From Acinetobacter calcoaceticus ANC 3811 (lineage in GTDB: Bacteria > Pseudomonadota > Gammaproteobacteria > Pseudomonadales > Moraxellaceae), in assembly GCF_000399665.1 (NCBI RefSeq), contig NZ_KB976985.1, positions 208,001 to 272,000 on the forward strand: DNA of 64,000 nucleotides, given 5' to 3'. The position numbers and the translations under genes are program-made. Shown piece by piece: positions 8,999-17,457 of the stretch (position 1 is the first letter of the stretch; each line of letters begins with the position of its first letter). The notes beneath the pieces are model-generated. The model was given only the letters and a program-made list of their open reading frames with translations. It did no database searches and was not told the origin of the DNA.

Positions 8999-9030
8999 AA
9001 AAAGCGTCTGAATATTCAGGCGTTTTTTTA
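8999..9030 (+). terminator. Intrinsic terminator after the second acyl-CoA dehydrogenase gene
   Basis: An AT-capped hairpin, aaaaagcgtctgaat / attcaggcgttttt, with a T run, 15 nt after the stop codon. Confidence 0.85.
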
Positions 9031-9106
9031 TTTTGTATTTACTATTTCCATTAGCATGAAATTTGTTTAATTTCTAAACATTAAGAAACAAACAAAAGAT
9101 CTTACT

Positions 9107-9589
9107 ATGCCTGATCCTAAAAAATACGAGCGAATACTTGACCGTTTTGGTCATTACGCCGTAGAAGTCTTCCACTATTTAGCCCTGTTTATTATTGGAT
9201 GTATGGTGGCTTGGTCCGCAGCCAATACTGTTTTTGAAATTTTAACCGTCAAAAAGTATGCTTCAATTGATGATATTTTATTATTATTTATATACTTAGA
9301 ACTTGGGGCGATGGTTGGAATTTACTTTAAAACTAACCATATGCCTGTACGCTTTCTTATTTATGTTGCGATTACGGCCTTAACGCGCCTACTCATTTCA
9401 GATATTCAACATGACCATAAAGCTGATATGGACCAAGTCATTATTACCGGCTCAATTCTTATTTTAGCTTTGTCTATTTTGGTGGTTCGTTTTGCATCTT
9501 GGAATTATCCTTCAGTGATGAAAGAGAAACATGCAAAAACATCAACAACGTTAAAGCCTCCTCAACCTCAAGATGATGAGTTAGCATAA
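9107..9589 (+). CDS. PsiE-family (phosphate-starvation-inducible) membrane protein
   Basis: A 160-residue integral membrane protein with four hydrophobic segments (about 22-44, 58-76, 84-102, 110-130) and a charged C-terminal tail. The family-typical features are LLLFIYLELGAMVGIYFKTNHMPVRF and the second-half motif ALTRLLI followed by a His/Asp-rich loop (DIQHDHKADMD). In E. coli, psiE is induced by phosphate starvation and under cAMP-CRP control; its biochemical role is unknown. It is a single gene, convergent with the rcnB-like gene and sharing a bidirectional terminator with it. Confidence 0.82.
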   Translation: MPDPKKYERILDRFGHYAVEVFHYLALFIIGCMVAWSAANTVFEILTVKKYASIDDILLLFIYLELGAMVGIYFKTNHMPVRFLIYVAITALTRLLISDIQHDHKADMDQVIITGSILILALSILVVRFASWNYPSVMKEKHAKTSTTLKPPQPQDDELA

Positions 9590-9591
9590 AA

Positions 9592-9617
9592 AAATGGCCT
9601 CAATATTGAGGCCATTT
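9592..9617. terminator. Bidirectional terminator between psiE-like and rcnB-like genes
   Basis: A nearly perfect palindrome, aaatggcctcaat / attgaggccattt, flanked by A and T runs between two convergent genes. Confidence 0.85.
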
Positions 9618-9637
9618 ATATATTCTAGATTTCAAAA

Positions 9638-10021
9638 TTAACGAACACGATAAATTTGATGTTTTGAATCTACGAGTAAATATTGGTTCGGTGTTTTCAC
9701 CCAACGGTATCCACGTGGCGGCTCATACAAACGATGCGATCTCCAGTCTGAAACATAATAGCGACTATTGCGGTATTCTGCTGGAACACGATCGCCACGC
9801 TTAAATGCTACATATCGACCATAGTGCTTACCGCGATCGGCATTTGACCACTGTGGAGCGCGATGATCATTTCTGTAGTCATGACGGCGGTCATCACGAT
9901 GCTCATATCGATCATAGTTTTTACCATGATTATTGTCCCAACGATGACTTGTATCGGCCATCGCAGTAGCTGACATACCCAACATTAATGTTGAAAGTAC
10001 AAGAACGATTGGCTTTTTCAT
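9638..10021 (-). CDS. RcnB-family periplasmic protein
   Basis: A 127-residue exported protein with a cleavable signal peptide (MKKPIVLVLSTLMLGMSATAMA, probable cut after residue 22). The mature part begins with a stretch of about 35 residues dense in His, Asp, Arg and Tyr (DDRRHDYRNDHR) and continues with the RcnB fold: PAEYRNSRYYVSDWRSHRLYEPPRGYRW and a final beta segment YLLVDSKHQIYRV. RcnB-type proteins are periplasmic factors, linked in E. coli to nickel/cobalt homeostasis through RcnA. No metal exporter lies next to this gene, so the metal link is only by family. It is divergent from the short ORF at 10080. Confidence 0.85.
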   Translation of the reverse strand: MKKPIVLVLSTLMLGMSATAMADTSHRWDNNHGKNYDRYEHRDDRRHDYRNDHRAPQWSNADRGKHYGRYVAFKRGDRVPAEYRNSRYYVSDWRSHRLYEPPRGYRWVKTPNQYLLVDSKHQIYRVR

Positions 10022-10079
10022 GGACTATTTCCTTTTATCTTGATCTGAAGCTAGATTAAAAGAGAGTCAAGGAGAAACC

Positions 10080-10175
10080 ATGAATAAAACAGCTTTGATT
10101 GATATTGTTTGTAATGACTATAAAGAAAATATGAAGAATCTGTATCTGTGCTACCATTACCATTTTTCAAACTAG
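10080..10175 (+). CDS. Short upstream ORF, 31 residues, with strong ribosome binding site
   Basis: An ATG preceded by AAGGAG at 5-nt spacing opens a 31-codon frame that ends at a TAG 10 nt before the GTG of the next gene. The peptide has no signal or membrane segment; its second half is rich in Tyr, Asn and His (NLYLCYHYHFSN). I do not recognise it. It could be a small protein, a leader peptide coupling translation to the downstream gene, or chance; the quality of the ribosome-binding site is the only positive evidence. Confidence 0.4.
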   Translation: MNKTALIDIVCNDYKENMKNLYLCYHYHFSN

Positions 10176-10185
10176 GTCAATTGCT

Positions 10186-10632
10186 GTGTCTGAAATCAGT
10201 TTTGAACGTCTTCATCAATTTTTTTGCAAAGTTCCAACCGTACAAGAAGCCCGTATCATGGCTCATGGAGCAGATGGCGAACATGCTTGGTGGTTTAAGT
10301 TCAGCATTGATGTAGAACATCCGCTAGCATGGCAAACAGTTCAAGAATTAGGACATGTTTTAAACTATCTCTCGACGAATGAACGTCTACCGACTTTATT
10401 CTTCCCTGTTTCTCCACCGCCTTACATGAACGGTGAAGCGAAAGACTTTTTATCGTGGATTATTCAGTGTAACCATCCTGAATTTAACCCAGATGTGGTC
10501 TGTGACTGGCTTGAGGCACGTTTACCAAATCCTGTGGATGATGAGTCGCAGTGGAAAATTAAGACTGATTTGAGTGAGTTGGAAAAGTTAGATGATAAGA
10601 CTTTGGATCAGTTGATTCCGCCAGCACCTTAA
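10186..10632 (+). CDS. Conserved-looking hypothetical protein, 148 residues
   Basis: The GTG start has a weak AGG about 9 nt upstream, inside the stop region of the short ORF. The protein is soluble and acidic with no signal peptide. It has aromatic and Pro-rich stretches (EHAWWFKFSIDVEH, LPTLFFPVSPPPYMNG, FLSWIIQCNHPEF) and an acidic C-terminus. I cannot assign it to a family. It may be translationally coupled to the preceding short ORF. It is followed by a structured, non-coding repeat. Confidence 0.75.
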   Translation: MSEISFERLHQFFCKVPTVQEARIMAHGADGEHAWWFKFSIDVEHPLAWQTVQELGHVLNYLSTNERLPTLFFPVSPPPYMNGEAKDFLSWIIQCNHPEFNPDVVCDWLEARLPNPVDDESQWKIKTDLSELEKLDDKTLDQLIPPAP

Positions 10633-10705
10633 AATATTCAAAGTTTTATTCTCTTTTTTAATTAGCACGACGGAGTCTTACCGCTTTAAGTTCTAGTTGT
10701 AGTAG

Positions 10706-10903
10706 CCAATTCGTTACTTTGGTTTCGCCCAAAGTAACCAAAAGCATTTGTCATCCACAAAACCTGAGGTACGAATAGCAAAGATTAATAATCTTTGCCG
10801 TACCGCAAGGCGAAAGCTATGCTTGAGTTTGAACTACGCACTTTGTTTGTCTTGCGCTCGAAGCAAACGATGTTTGCTTTCCCTCGCTCAGGTTGTGGAT
10901 GAC
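10706..10903. repeat. Structured intergenic repeat with terminal inverted repeats and nested hairpins
   Basis: This non-coding stretch holds four palindromes: gttactttgg / ccaaagtaac with a 6-nt loop (about 10713-10738); an outer pair gtcatccacaaaacctga (10750-10767) and tcaggttgtggatgac (10888-10903), identical apart from a 2-nt insertion; an inner stem ggtacg...gcaaagatta / taatctttgc-cgtacc (about 10768-10804); and gcaaac-gat-gtttgc (about 10863-10877). The arrangement, about 150 bp with inverted ends and internal stems, resembles a MITE or complex REP-type repeat. Only one copy occurs in this window. The gap between the flanking genes (10633-10944) holds nothing else recognisable. Confidence 0.6.
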
Positions 10904-10944
10904 TCTAGGCACAAGCCATTTTTGGAAAACTCCAAAGATGGTCA

Positions 10945-12408
10945 TTAGAAAGTAGACAATCCTGACCATTCCATAAAACGATAAATCCAATACTTCACTT
11001 TAGACTCATCTGCATACTTCGCGTAATCCACGCTCATCTGTCTACCTTGTAAGTTTGACCAAGAAGTATTGAAGTAATCTTGAGCATCTTTAAAAACTTG
11101 ATCTTGAACTTTACCCATAACCAACATATCTGTTTCAAGGTTATAATTTTTTAAATTACGGGCTGTAAAATTAGCAGATCCCACAATTAACTCAGCGTGT
11201 TGGGCGTTATATTTCAAAATCATTTTGCTATGGTTCTGCTCACCATGTGTGTCACACCAACGGATTGGAATGCCCGTAGCATGTAACTCTGAAGCAACTT
11301 GTCGATTAGGAATACCATTCTTTTGTCGGCCAAATGCATCTTTATTTGGATCAAGTAGAACTCGGACAATAACCCCTCTCTCTTGAGCACTTTTTAGAGC
11401 CTGAATAATCTTGCGTTCAGACAAATAGAACATACTTAAATCAAGATGCTCTTTAGGCTTAGCTGAATTAATCAATTTCAATACAGATTGATAAATGGCC
11501 CCTTCAGTTAACACCTGAACTTGAGGTTTAGTTACGTCTTTTTCGAAGTCACCTAAAATGAGCGATGGAGAACTACTACCTGACATTCGCGCAACCGCGG
11601 CTTCAGTTTGTAGAACATCCGCTGCTGTCGCTCCTGTTACTACTAATGCAACATTTGAGTGTCTAGAACTACCATCATGGGGATTTGCTGAAGTCACCAG
11701 TGACTTCCAACCAGCATCAGTATCGACAACTACAGTTTTACGGTGATTTGCCTTAAAGTTAAATAAGTTCAAATAACTGCGCAGTGTAATTTTTTCATCA
11801 CCGAATGGATTTGGTAACCAGCCTTTCTCAGGGTTATTTCCCACATTCTGACAGCAGATATACCATAAGCCTGACCAGAACGGATTAGAAGCACGTAAAG
11901 GGCCTAAATTGGTTTCAACTACCTCAACACCTGCTTGACGTAACTGGCGGTAATGTTCAGGGCTTAAACCACCATATACCGAGTTAATCGGATCAGTAAT
12001 TAATACAATCTGGATTAGGCGATTTTGTCTTTTTTTACTGACTAATGCATCGGTTAACTCTTGCATTAATGGTCTTTGTTTCAGTTTTGAGTCACCTACT
12101 TCTGAATTAAACAAGAACATATCCACCACAACCGTGGTCTTTGCCTCATCAATCATTTTCAAAATTTCATCAAAGATATGCTGATCAACCTGTTGTTGCC
12201 CTTTTGCATCAAGGTAGGTTTTATCTGCTAAAAATTTAACATCGGCATGTCTAAGCTTGCCACTAAAGTTAATCCCTTGCGGCAATGGTTTTACTGTGTG
12301 GTAAATTGCTGATGCAAGATATGCAATAGCAACAACGCAAAGTAATATCGCCATATAACGACGCCCTGACCAATTTATTTTTTGATGAATTCGTTGAAAA
12401 ATACGCAT
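10945..12408 (-). CDS. Phospholipase D-like (HKD) protein, membrane-anchored
   Basis: A 487-residue protein with an N-terminal membrane anchor (about 19-37) and two PLD half-domains. The first catalytic motif is intact, NHRKTVVVD (about residue 220) followed by TSANPHDG. The second reads NHSKMILKY (about 390) followed by GSANFTARN; the usual Asp of HxKx4D is Tyr here. PLD-family enzymes hydrolyse phosphodiester bonds of phospholipids or synthesise cardiolipin; A. baumannii carries several PLD-domain proteins associated with host-cell invasion and serum survival. Substrate is not determined by the sequence. It lies upstream on the complementary side of the TonB receptor, separated by that gene's terminator. 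Confidence 0.85.
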   Translation of the reverse strand: MRIFQRIHQKINWSGRRYMAILLCVVAIAYLASAIYHTVKPLPQGINFSGKLRHADVKFLADKTYLDAKGQQQVDQHIFDEILKMIDEAKTTVVVDMFLFNSEVGDSKLKQRPLMQELTDALVSKKRQNRLIQIVLITDPINSVYGGLSPEHYRQLRQAGVEVVETNLGPLRASNPFWSGLWYICCQNVGNNPEKGWLPNPFGDEKITLRSYLNLFNFKANHRKTVVVDTDAGWKSLVTSANPHDGSSRHSNVALVVTGATAADVLQTEAAVARMSGSSSPSLILGDFEKDVTKPQVQVLTEGAIYQSVLKLINSAKPKEHLDLSMFYLSERKIIQALKSAQERGVIVRVLLDPNKDAFGRQKNGIPNRQVASELHATGIPIRWCDTHGEQNHSKMILKYNAQHAELIVGSANFTARNLKNYNLETDMLVMGKVQDQVFKDAQDYFNTSWSNLQGRQMSVDYAKYADESKVKYWIYRFMEWSGLSTF

Positions 12409-12410
12409 AA

Positions 12411-12447
12411 AAAAGACCTAACTTGATGCTTTCAAATTAGGTCTTTT
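12411..12447 (-). terminator. Terminator of the TonB-dependent receptor gene
   Basis: The stem aaaagacctaa / ttaggtctttt with a 14-nt loop lies 37 nt beyond the receptor stop; on the minus strand it runs into a T-rich tract (tctttttt). Confidence 0.8.
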
Positions 12448-12483
12448 GGATTGATTTTTCAAGTTTAGTTTCGTGTTAAAGCC

Positions 12484-14535
12484 TTAAAAACTAAAATCAA
12501 CACCTACTGTAAAATTGCGTCCAACTTGTGGAATATTTGATAGGAACGATGCATGTTGATAAACCGTGTCATCTAACAAATTATTCGCTTTCATATAAAC
12601 ACGATAATCTGTTTTTGCACCATATTGCCCAGAATATGCCACTCCAAGATTGAGCATGTTATAGCCTTCAGTGTCAGTCTCGTAAGCTGCGATCTTATCT
12701 TGGTTAAAGACATGATAATACTCAGCAGAACCACTAAAACCATCACCAAAATCTGCATCGACTTTAGTACCTAAACGTCCTGCTGGAATACGCGGAGCAT
12801 TACCTTCTGCATCAATTTTACCGCGTACATAGTCACCAAAAGCACTGATCTTGTACATTGGGGTAATTTGATAACCAATTTCACCCTCTGCACCATAGAA
12901 GCGTGCTTTATCTTGAGTGTATTGAACTAAACGGAAGTCTTTATAACGGTCAAGGGTTTGTGCATAGATGTAGTCATCAAACCAGTTATGGTAAACATGA
13001 AGATGGTAATCAAGTTTGTCATTATCAAAATGCAAACCTAACTCAACATTATTCGATTTTTCCTTACTGAGTTGATCATTTCCTAACTCATAAGTATTTG
13101 TCGCAAAGTGCCCACCATTTGCATATAACTCTTGAGCTAAAGGTAAACGTTCCTGATGTGAAGCGACAAAAGAAAGTTTGTAGTTCGGTGCAAACTCCCA
13201 ATTCGCAGCACCTGCATAAGAAAATGCAGAGCCATCAAAATCTTGTTTAGAGTTATCGTCTACATCAACTTCTTGCTGATCTGCACGTGCAGAAAGCTCA
13301 AAGTGTACGTCTTTCCATTGCTTATGTTCTAAAGCAAATACGCTCCACTTTTTAGTAGTAGTCGGTGCCATAAATGCTTCTTCGCCAGTTAAATTCAGTT
13401 TTTGCTGTCCTAACTGTGCACCGATCACCCCTTCCCAACTTGCAATTGGGTTATGTACTAACTCAACACGTCCGTCATAGCCTTTGTTTTGGAATCGGGT
13501 TGCAATTGCTCCCTCTTCAATTTCATCATGTTGATAGTCGGTATAGCTCGCTTGTGCACGTAACTTTTGGAAGCCTGCAAACGGATCATTTAACTCAGTT
13601 TTAAAATCATAACGCTCAGATTTTAAGTCAATCCATGGACCGCCATGTTCGTGATCATGAGCTTCTTCATCACTATGACCTGCATGGTCATGATCTCCAC
13701 AATGCAAGCTCAGATCATCTACATGGCAGGTTTCGTATTCATGACTATGCCCCGGTAAACCATATTGATCGCGACGGTTGCTATAAGAAATACCCGTATA
13801 ACCACGGTCATAAATCCAAGACAACCCGACGTTAACTGAATCACCCTGAGCAAAAGTATTGTCTACACGGCGCTCTTTTTCACCTTCATGAATGTAATTT
13901 GGCGCAATGTAGTTATTCGCATCACGTGTTAACCCCTCAACACGTAAAGCAACTTGGCTACCCAAGCCAACAGTTACTCCAGCGCTCGCCAGTTTTTCAT
14001 CACTTCCAGTGTTGTAACGTAAGCCAACTTGTCCTTCATAACCATTTTCAGGCATTTGCGTAGGGATCTTGTTATCAATAACGTTGACTAAACCACCTAC
14101 AGTTCCAGCACCAAACAGTAAAGTTGAAGGGCCTCGAATCACTTCGACTTGCTTCGCAAGCACAGGATCTACAGTTACCGCATGGTCAGGAGACAAGGTC
14201 GAAACATCAATATTTTCTGATGAATTTTGAAGTACTTTAACGCGTGGCCCATCTTGTCCACGAATCACTGGACGACTCGAACCAGCCCCAAACTGATTAG
14301 CATAAATTCCTACTTCACTACTCAGCGCATCCCCAATGGTGGCGGCACCTTGCGATAAATGCTTTTGATCAACAACAGTATCTGCAACTGCAAAATCTTG
14401 TGAAGTTTGCTCAAGTGGATGAGCCTTAATTCGAATAGTTTCTAACTTTTCAACATTTTCACTTTCTGCTGCAAACGAAGGAACGGATATGACAGCTAAA
14501 ATGGATATGGTCAAAATATTTTTATAAAACTGCAT
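12484..14535 (-). CDS. znuD: ZnuD-like TonB-dependent outer-membrane zinc receptor
   Basis: A 683-residue receptor with a signal peptide (cut after about residue 22, SFAA), a plug domain (about 40-155, including GAGSSRPVIRGQDGPRVKVL and VEVIRGPSTLLFGAGTVGG) and a beta-barrel ending in the aromatic C-terminus VGVDFSF. An extracellular loop near residues 265-300 is dense in His, Asp and Cys (CHVDDLSLHCGDHDHAGH, then DHEHGG), the feature that marks ZnuD zinc receptors. A perfect Zur-type palindrome overlaps the predicted promoter. It imports zinc (possibly zinc-haem compounds) across the outer membrane using TonB energy. No znuABC or zur gene is adjacent. Confidence 0.85.
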   Translation of the reverse strand: MQFYKNILTISILAVISVPSFAAESENVEKLETIRIKAHPLEQTSQDFAVADTVVDQKHLSQGAATIGDALSSEVGIYANQFGAGSSRPVIRGQDGPRVKVLQNSSENIDVSTLSPDHAVTVDPVLAKQVEVIRGPSTLLFGAGTVGGLVNVIDNKIPTQMPENGYEGQVGLRYNTGSDEKLASAGVTVGLGSQVALRVEGLTRDANNYIAPNYIHEGEKERRVDNTFAQGDSVNVGLSWIYDRGYTGISYSNRRDQYGLPGHSHEYETCHVDDLSLHCGDHDHAGHSDEEAHDHEHGGPWIDLKSERYDFKTELNDPFAGFQKLRAQASYTDYQHDEIEEGAIATRFQNKGYDGRVELVHNPIASWEGVIGAQLGQQKLNLTGEEAFMAPTTTKKWSVFALEHKQWKDVHFELSARADQQEVDVDDNSKQDFDGSAFSYAGAANWEFAPNYKLSFVASHQERLPLAQELYANGGHFATNTYELGNDQLSKEKSNNVELGLHFDNDKLDYHLHVYHNWFDDYIYAQTLDRYKDFRLVQYTQDKARFYGAEGEIGYQITPMYKISAFGDYVRGKIDAEGNAPRIPAGRLGTKVDADFGDGFSGSAEYYHVFNQDKIAAYETDTEGYNMLNLGVAYSGQYGAKTDYRVYMKANNLLDDTVYQHASFLSNIPQVGRNFTVGVDFSF

Positions 14536-14569
14536 TGGATGTGTCCCGGATCACGATATGTTTTATTTT

Positions 14570-14584
14570 TGTTATACTATAACA
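14570..14584 (-). promoter_or_regulatory. Zur-type operator overlapping the znuD promoter
   Basis: The string tgttata-c-tataaca is a perfect 7-1-7 palindrome, 35 nt upstream of the receptor ATG. On the minus strand a -35 TTGCAA (14596-14601) and -10 TAGTAT (14574-14579), spaced by 16 nt, place the -10 element inside the palindrome. Zinc-replete repression by Zur is inferred from similarity to known Acinetobacter Zur sites. Confidence 0.75.
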
Positions 14585-14672
14585 TTTCATTTGTTTTGCA
14601 ATAAAAAACATTTTTAATTAGATGATTCGTTAGACTGGTCAACTAAATGATGTGAGTAATTTTTGATTTCTA

Positions 14673-15437
14673 ATGCCTTTTACCATCTCTCATGCCGTTA
14701 TAGCTCCTCCTCTCTCCAAGCTTAGCCAAAACACTTTACCGATTGCTGCGTTAGCCATTGGGAGTATGACACCCGATCTTTACCGCTTATTTACAGTTCA
14801 GTCCAGCATGCTGACGCACCAATGGAAAGGTCTGATTTATCCCAACCTTGCATTAGGCCTCGTCTTTTGTGCAGTTTGGTATTTTCTTTATCGTCCAGTG
14901 GTGTACCGTTTTTTTGGTGTGCAACATGATCTTGGCCTCAGCTCTTTAAAACGTATTTTTATATTTTTTATTGGCGTTATATTTGCACTCATTGTCGGTA
15001 TAACAACTCATCTAATTTGGGATGGTTTAACACATTCAGACTTTCGAACGTTTGTATTTAAAGATGTATTAGCTACAACTATTCATTTTTTTGGTCATCC
15101 TTACCCCTTGCATCGTCTTTTACAGCTTGGCTCGTCTGCTCTTGCTCTACCTTTTCTCGGTTGGATGAGTATTCACTATTACCAGCGCTACAAACAACAC
15201 TGGAAAGTAAGTAAAAAAATTAAATTTTTTGCATGGTCTCTATTTATTCTATCTACAGTCTTAGGCTTATTTTCACTTTGGGATTATGCCCGCTACATAC
15301 CTCATGAAGTTTGGCATGCTGATACCTATTATTTTACGGGCCGTTCTATCAACGAGTTTATGCAAGGTTGGTTAAGTACCTTTAGCTTAGGATGCTTATT
15401 ATTCTTGTTTTTAGATCGACAACAAAGAATGGGATGA
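14673..15437 (+). CDS. DUF4184-family membrane protein
   Basis: A 254-residue protein with the DUF4184 N-terminus (MPFTISHAVIAPPLSKL, IAALAIGSMTPDLYRLF) and about six membrane segments. Polar family residues are THLIWDGLTHSDF in the middle and the short FLGWMSIHYYQR segment. The His/Asp residues near membrane boundaries (SHAV, TPDL, HLIWDGLTH) resemble metal-dependent membrane hydrolases, but the family has no established function. It is divergent from znuD; the 137-nt shared region contains the Zur palindrome, so zinc control of this gene is possible but unproven. Confidence 0.8.
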   Translation: MPFTISHAVIAPPLSKLSQNTLPIAALAIGSMTPDLYRLFTVQSSMLTHQWKGLIYPNLALGLVFCAVWYFLYRPVVYRFFGVQHDLGLSSLKRIFIFFIGVIFALIVGITTHLIWDGLTHSDFRTFVFKDVLATTIHFFGHPYPLHRLLQLGSSALALPFLGWMSIHYYQRYKQHWKVSKKIKFFAWSLFILSTVLGLFSLWDYARYIPHEVWHADTYYFTGRSINEFMQGWLSTFSLGCLLFLFLDRQQRMG

Positions 15438-15610
15438 ATCAGAAAAGTTGCTGCCAAATTGCTCATTTTCAGCTTAATTTCCGCGGTTTTTTGATCTAGT
15501 TCTTGTGGCAAACCAAGCAACAAGGCATAATCGAAAACTTATTTTTTTGACGGTGCGCGGTTTACGCATCCGTCTTTTCAGCCAATATAGTTTGGATATT
15601 TTTCATCATG

Positions 15611-17392
15611 ATGCGAACTCATTACTGTGGCTCTTTAACTGAAGCCCAAATCGACCAAACCGTTACACTATGCGGTTGGGTACATCGTCGCCGTGACCAT
15701 GGCGGTGTTATTTTCCTTGATATGCGTGACCGTGATGGCCTCGTTCAAGTGGTTATTGACCCAGATACTCCAGAAGCATTTGCAACTGCAGATAAAGCAC
15801 GTTCTGAATATGTATTAAAAATTACAGGTCGTGTTCGTCGCCGTTATGAAGGCACTGAAAATGCCAACATGGTGAGTGGTCAAATTGAAGTTTTGGGTAA
15901 AGACATCGAAGTTCTTGCCGCTTCAGAAACACCTCCATTCCCGTTAAATGATGAAAATACCAATATTTCTGAAGAAATTCGTTTGAAATATCGTTTCTTA
16001 GATATTCGTCGTCCTGAAATGTTGGATCGTTTACGCTTCCGTTCTAAATTGACCAATCTTATTCGTAACTATTTCGAAGATAATGGTTTCTTAGACGTTG
16101 AAACACCTATTTTGACACGTGCAACTCCTGAAGGTGCGCGTGACTACTTAGTACCAAGTCGTGTACAAAATGGTAGTTTCTATGCACTTCCACAATCACC
16201 ACAATTATTCAAACAATTGTTGATGGTGGGTGGTATTGATCGTTACTACCAAATCGCGAAATGTTTCCGCGACGAAGATTTACGTGCTGATCGTCAACCA
16301 GAATTTACTCAAATCGACGTTGAAACATCGTTCATGAGTGACGATGACATTATGGACTTAATGGAAGTCCTGACTGTGAAGATGTTCGATGAACTTCTTG
16401 GTGTTAAATTCGATAAATTCCAACGTATGACTTACGCAGATGCAATGCGTGACTATGCATCAGACAAACCTGATATGCGTATCCCGTTGAAACTCATTGA
16501 CGTTGCAGACTTAATGCAAGAAGTAGAGTTCAAAGTATTTGCGGGTCCTGCAAAAGATCCTAAAGGCCGTATTGTTGCCTTACGCGTTCCGGGTGCAGCA
16601 GCATTGCCACGTAGTGCAATCGATGAATACACTAAATTCGTTGGCATCTATGGTGCAAAAGGTTTGGCTTACATCAAAGTTAATGAACTCGCTAAAGGAA
16701 TTGAAGGTCTTCAATCTCCAATCGTGAAATTCATTGAACCGATCGTACTTGAACTGTTGGCACGTGTTGGTGCGCAAGATGGCGATATCGTATTCTTTGG
16801 TGCTGATAAAGCTAAAGTTGTAAATGATGCAATGGGCGCGCTTCGTGTGAAGATTGGCCATGATTTGAATCTTTCAACTTGTGAGTGGGCTCCACTTTGG
16901 GTTGTTGACTTCCCAATGTTTGAAGAAACTGACGATGGCAAATGGACTTCTGTTCACCATCCATTCACTCTACCAAAATCAAGTGTAGAAGAAGTGAAGA
17001 GCAATCCAGGTGAAGCACTTTCTGTTGCTTACGACATGGTATTGAACGGTACTGAAGTTGGTGGTGGTTCTCTACGTATTTATACATTAGAAATGCAAAA
17101 AGCGATTTTTGAAGCGCTTGGTATTTCTGATGAAGAAGCAGAAGAGAAATTCAGCTTCTTATTAAATGCGCTTCGTTACGGTGCTCCTCCTCACGGTGGT
17201 TTGGCATTTGGTCTTGACCGTTTAGTGATGTTAATGACTGGCGCGACTTCTATTCGTGACGTTATTGCATTCCCTAAAACTAAGACTGCTGAATGTCCAC
17301 TTACTCAAGCACCTGCTCCTGTTGAAGCAAATCAGCTTCGTGACTTGGGCATCCGCTTACGTGAAAAGCCAAAAGCTGAAGAATCTAAATAA
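15611..17392 (+). CDS. aspS: Aspartate--tRNA ligase
   Basis: A 593-residue class IIb aminoacyl-tRNA synthetase. An OB-fold anticodon-binding domain (about 1-110, beginning [18 protein letters not shown]) is followed by catalytic motif 1, motif 2 ([18 protein letters not shown]), the bacterial-specific GAD insertion (about 280-420), and motif 3 ([14 protein letters not shown]). It charges tRNA-Asp in the cytoplasm. Two ATG codons are adjacent (15608 and 15611); the second matches the family N-terminus. The leader has a GC-rich hairpin near 15550-15576. It marks one boundary of the outer-core locus. Confidence 0.97.
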   Translation: MRTHYCGSLTEAQIDQTVTLCGWVHRRRDHGGVIFLDMRDRDGLVQVVIDPDTPEAFATADKARSEYVLKITGRVRRRYEGTENANMVSGQIEVLGKDIEVLAASETPPFPLNDENTNISEEIRLKYRFLDIRRPEMLDRLRFRSKLTNLIRNYFEDNGFLDVETPILTRATPEGARDYLVPSRVQNGSFYALPQSPQLFKQLLMVGGIDRYYQIAKCFRDEDLRADRQPEFTQIDVETSFMSDDDIMDLMEVLTVKMFDELLGVKFDKFQRMTYADAMRDYASDKPDMRIPLKLIDVADLMQEVEFKVFAGPAKDPKGRIVALRVPGAAALPRSAIDEYTKFVGIYGAKGLAYIKVNELAKGIEGLQSPIVKFIEPIVLELLARVGAQDGDIVFFGADKAKVVNDAMGALRVKIGHDLNLSTCEWAPLWVVDFPMFEETDDGKWTSVHHPFTLPKSSVEEVKSNPGEALSVAYDMVLNGTEVGGGSLRIYTLEMQKAIFEALGISDEEAEEKFSFLLNALRYGAPPHGGLAFGLDRLVMLMTGATSIRDVIAFPKTKTAECPLTQAPAPVEANQLRDLGIRLREKPKAEESK

Positions 17393-17410
17393 TTTTTAGA
17401 TTCTCAAATT

Positions 17411-17439
17411 AAAAAACCCTGCTTATGCAGGGTTTTTTA
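17411..17439. terminator. Bidirectional terminator between aspS and the Stealth gene
   Basis: aaaaaaccctgc-ttat-gcaggg followed by tttttt: a short strong stem with A and T runs between two convergent genes. Confidence 0.9.
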
Positions 17440-17457
17440 TTCATTAATTTTCAAATT

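Noticed and set aside
10748..10948. 66-codon open frame across the structured repeat
   Set aside because: It is made of the repeat's palindromes, has no ribosome-binding site and no protein-like composition.
13635..13835. His/Asp-rich open frame opposite the znuD loop
   Set aside because: It is the antisense shadow of the His-rich loop codons of znuD.
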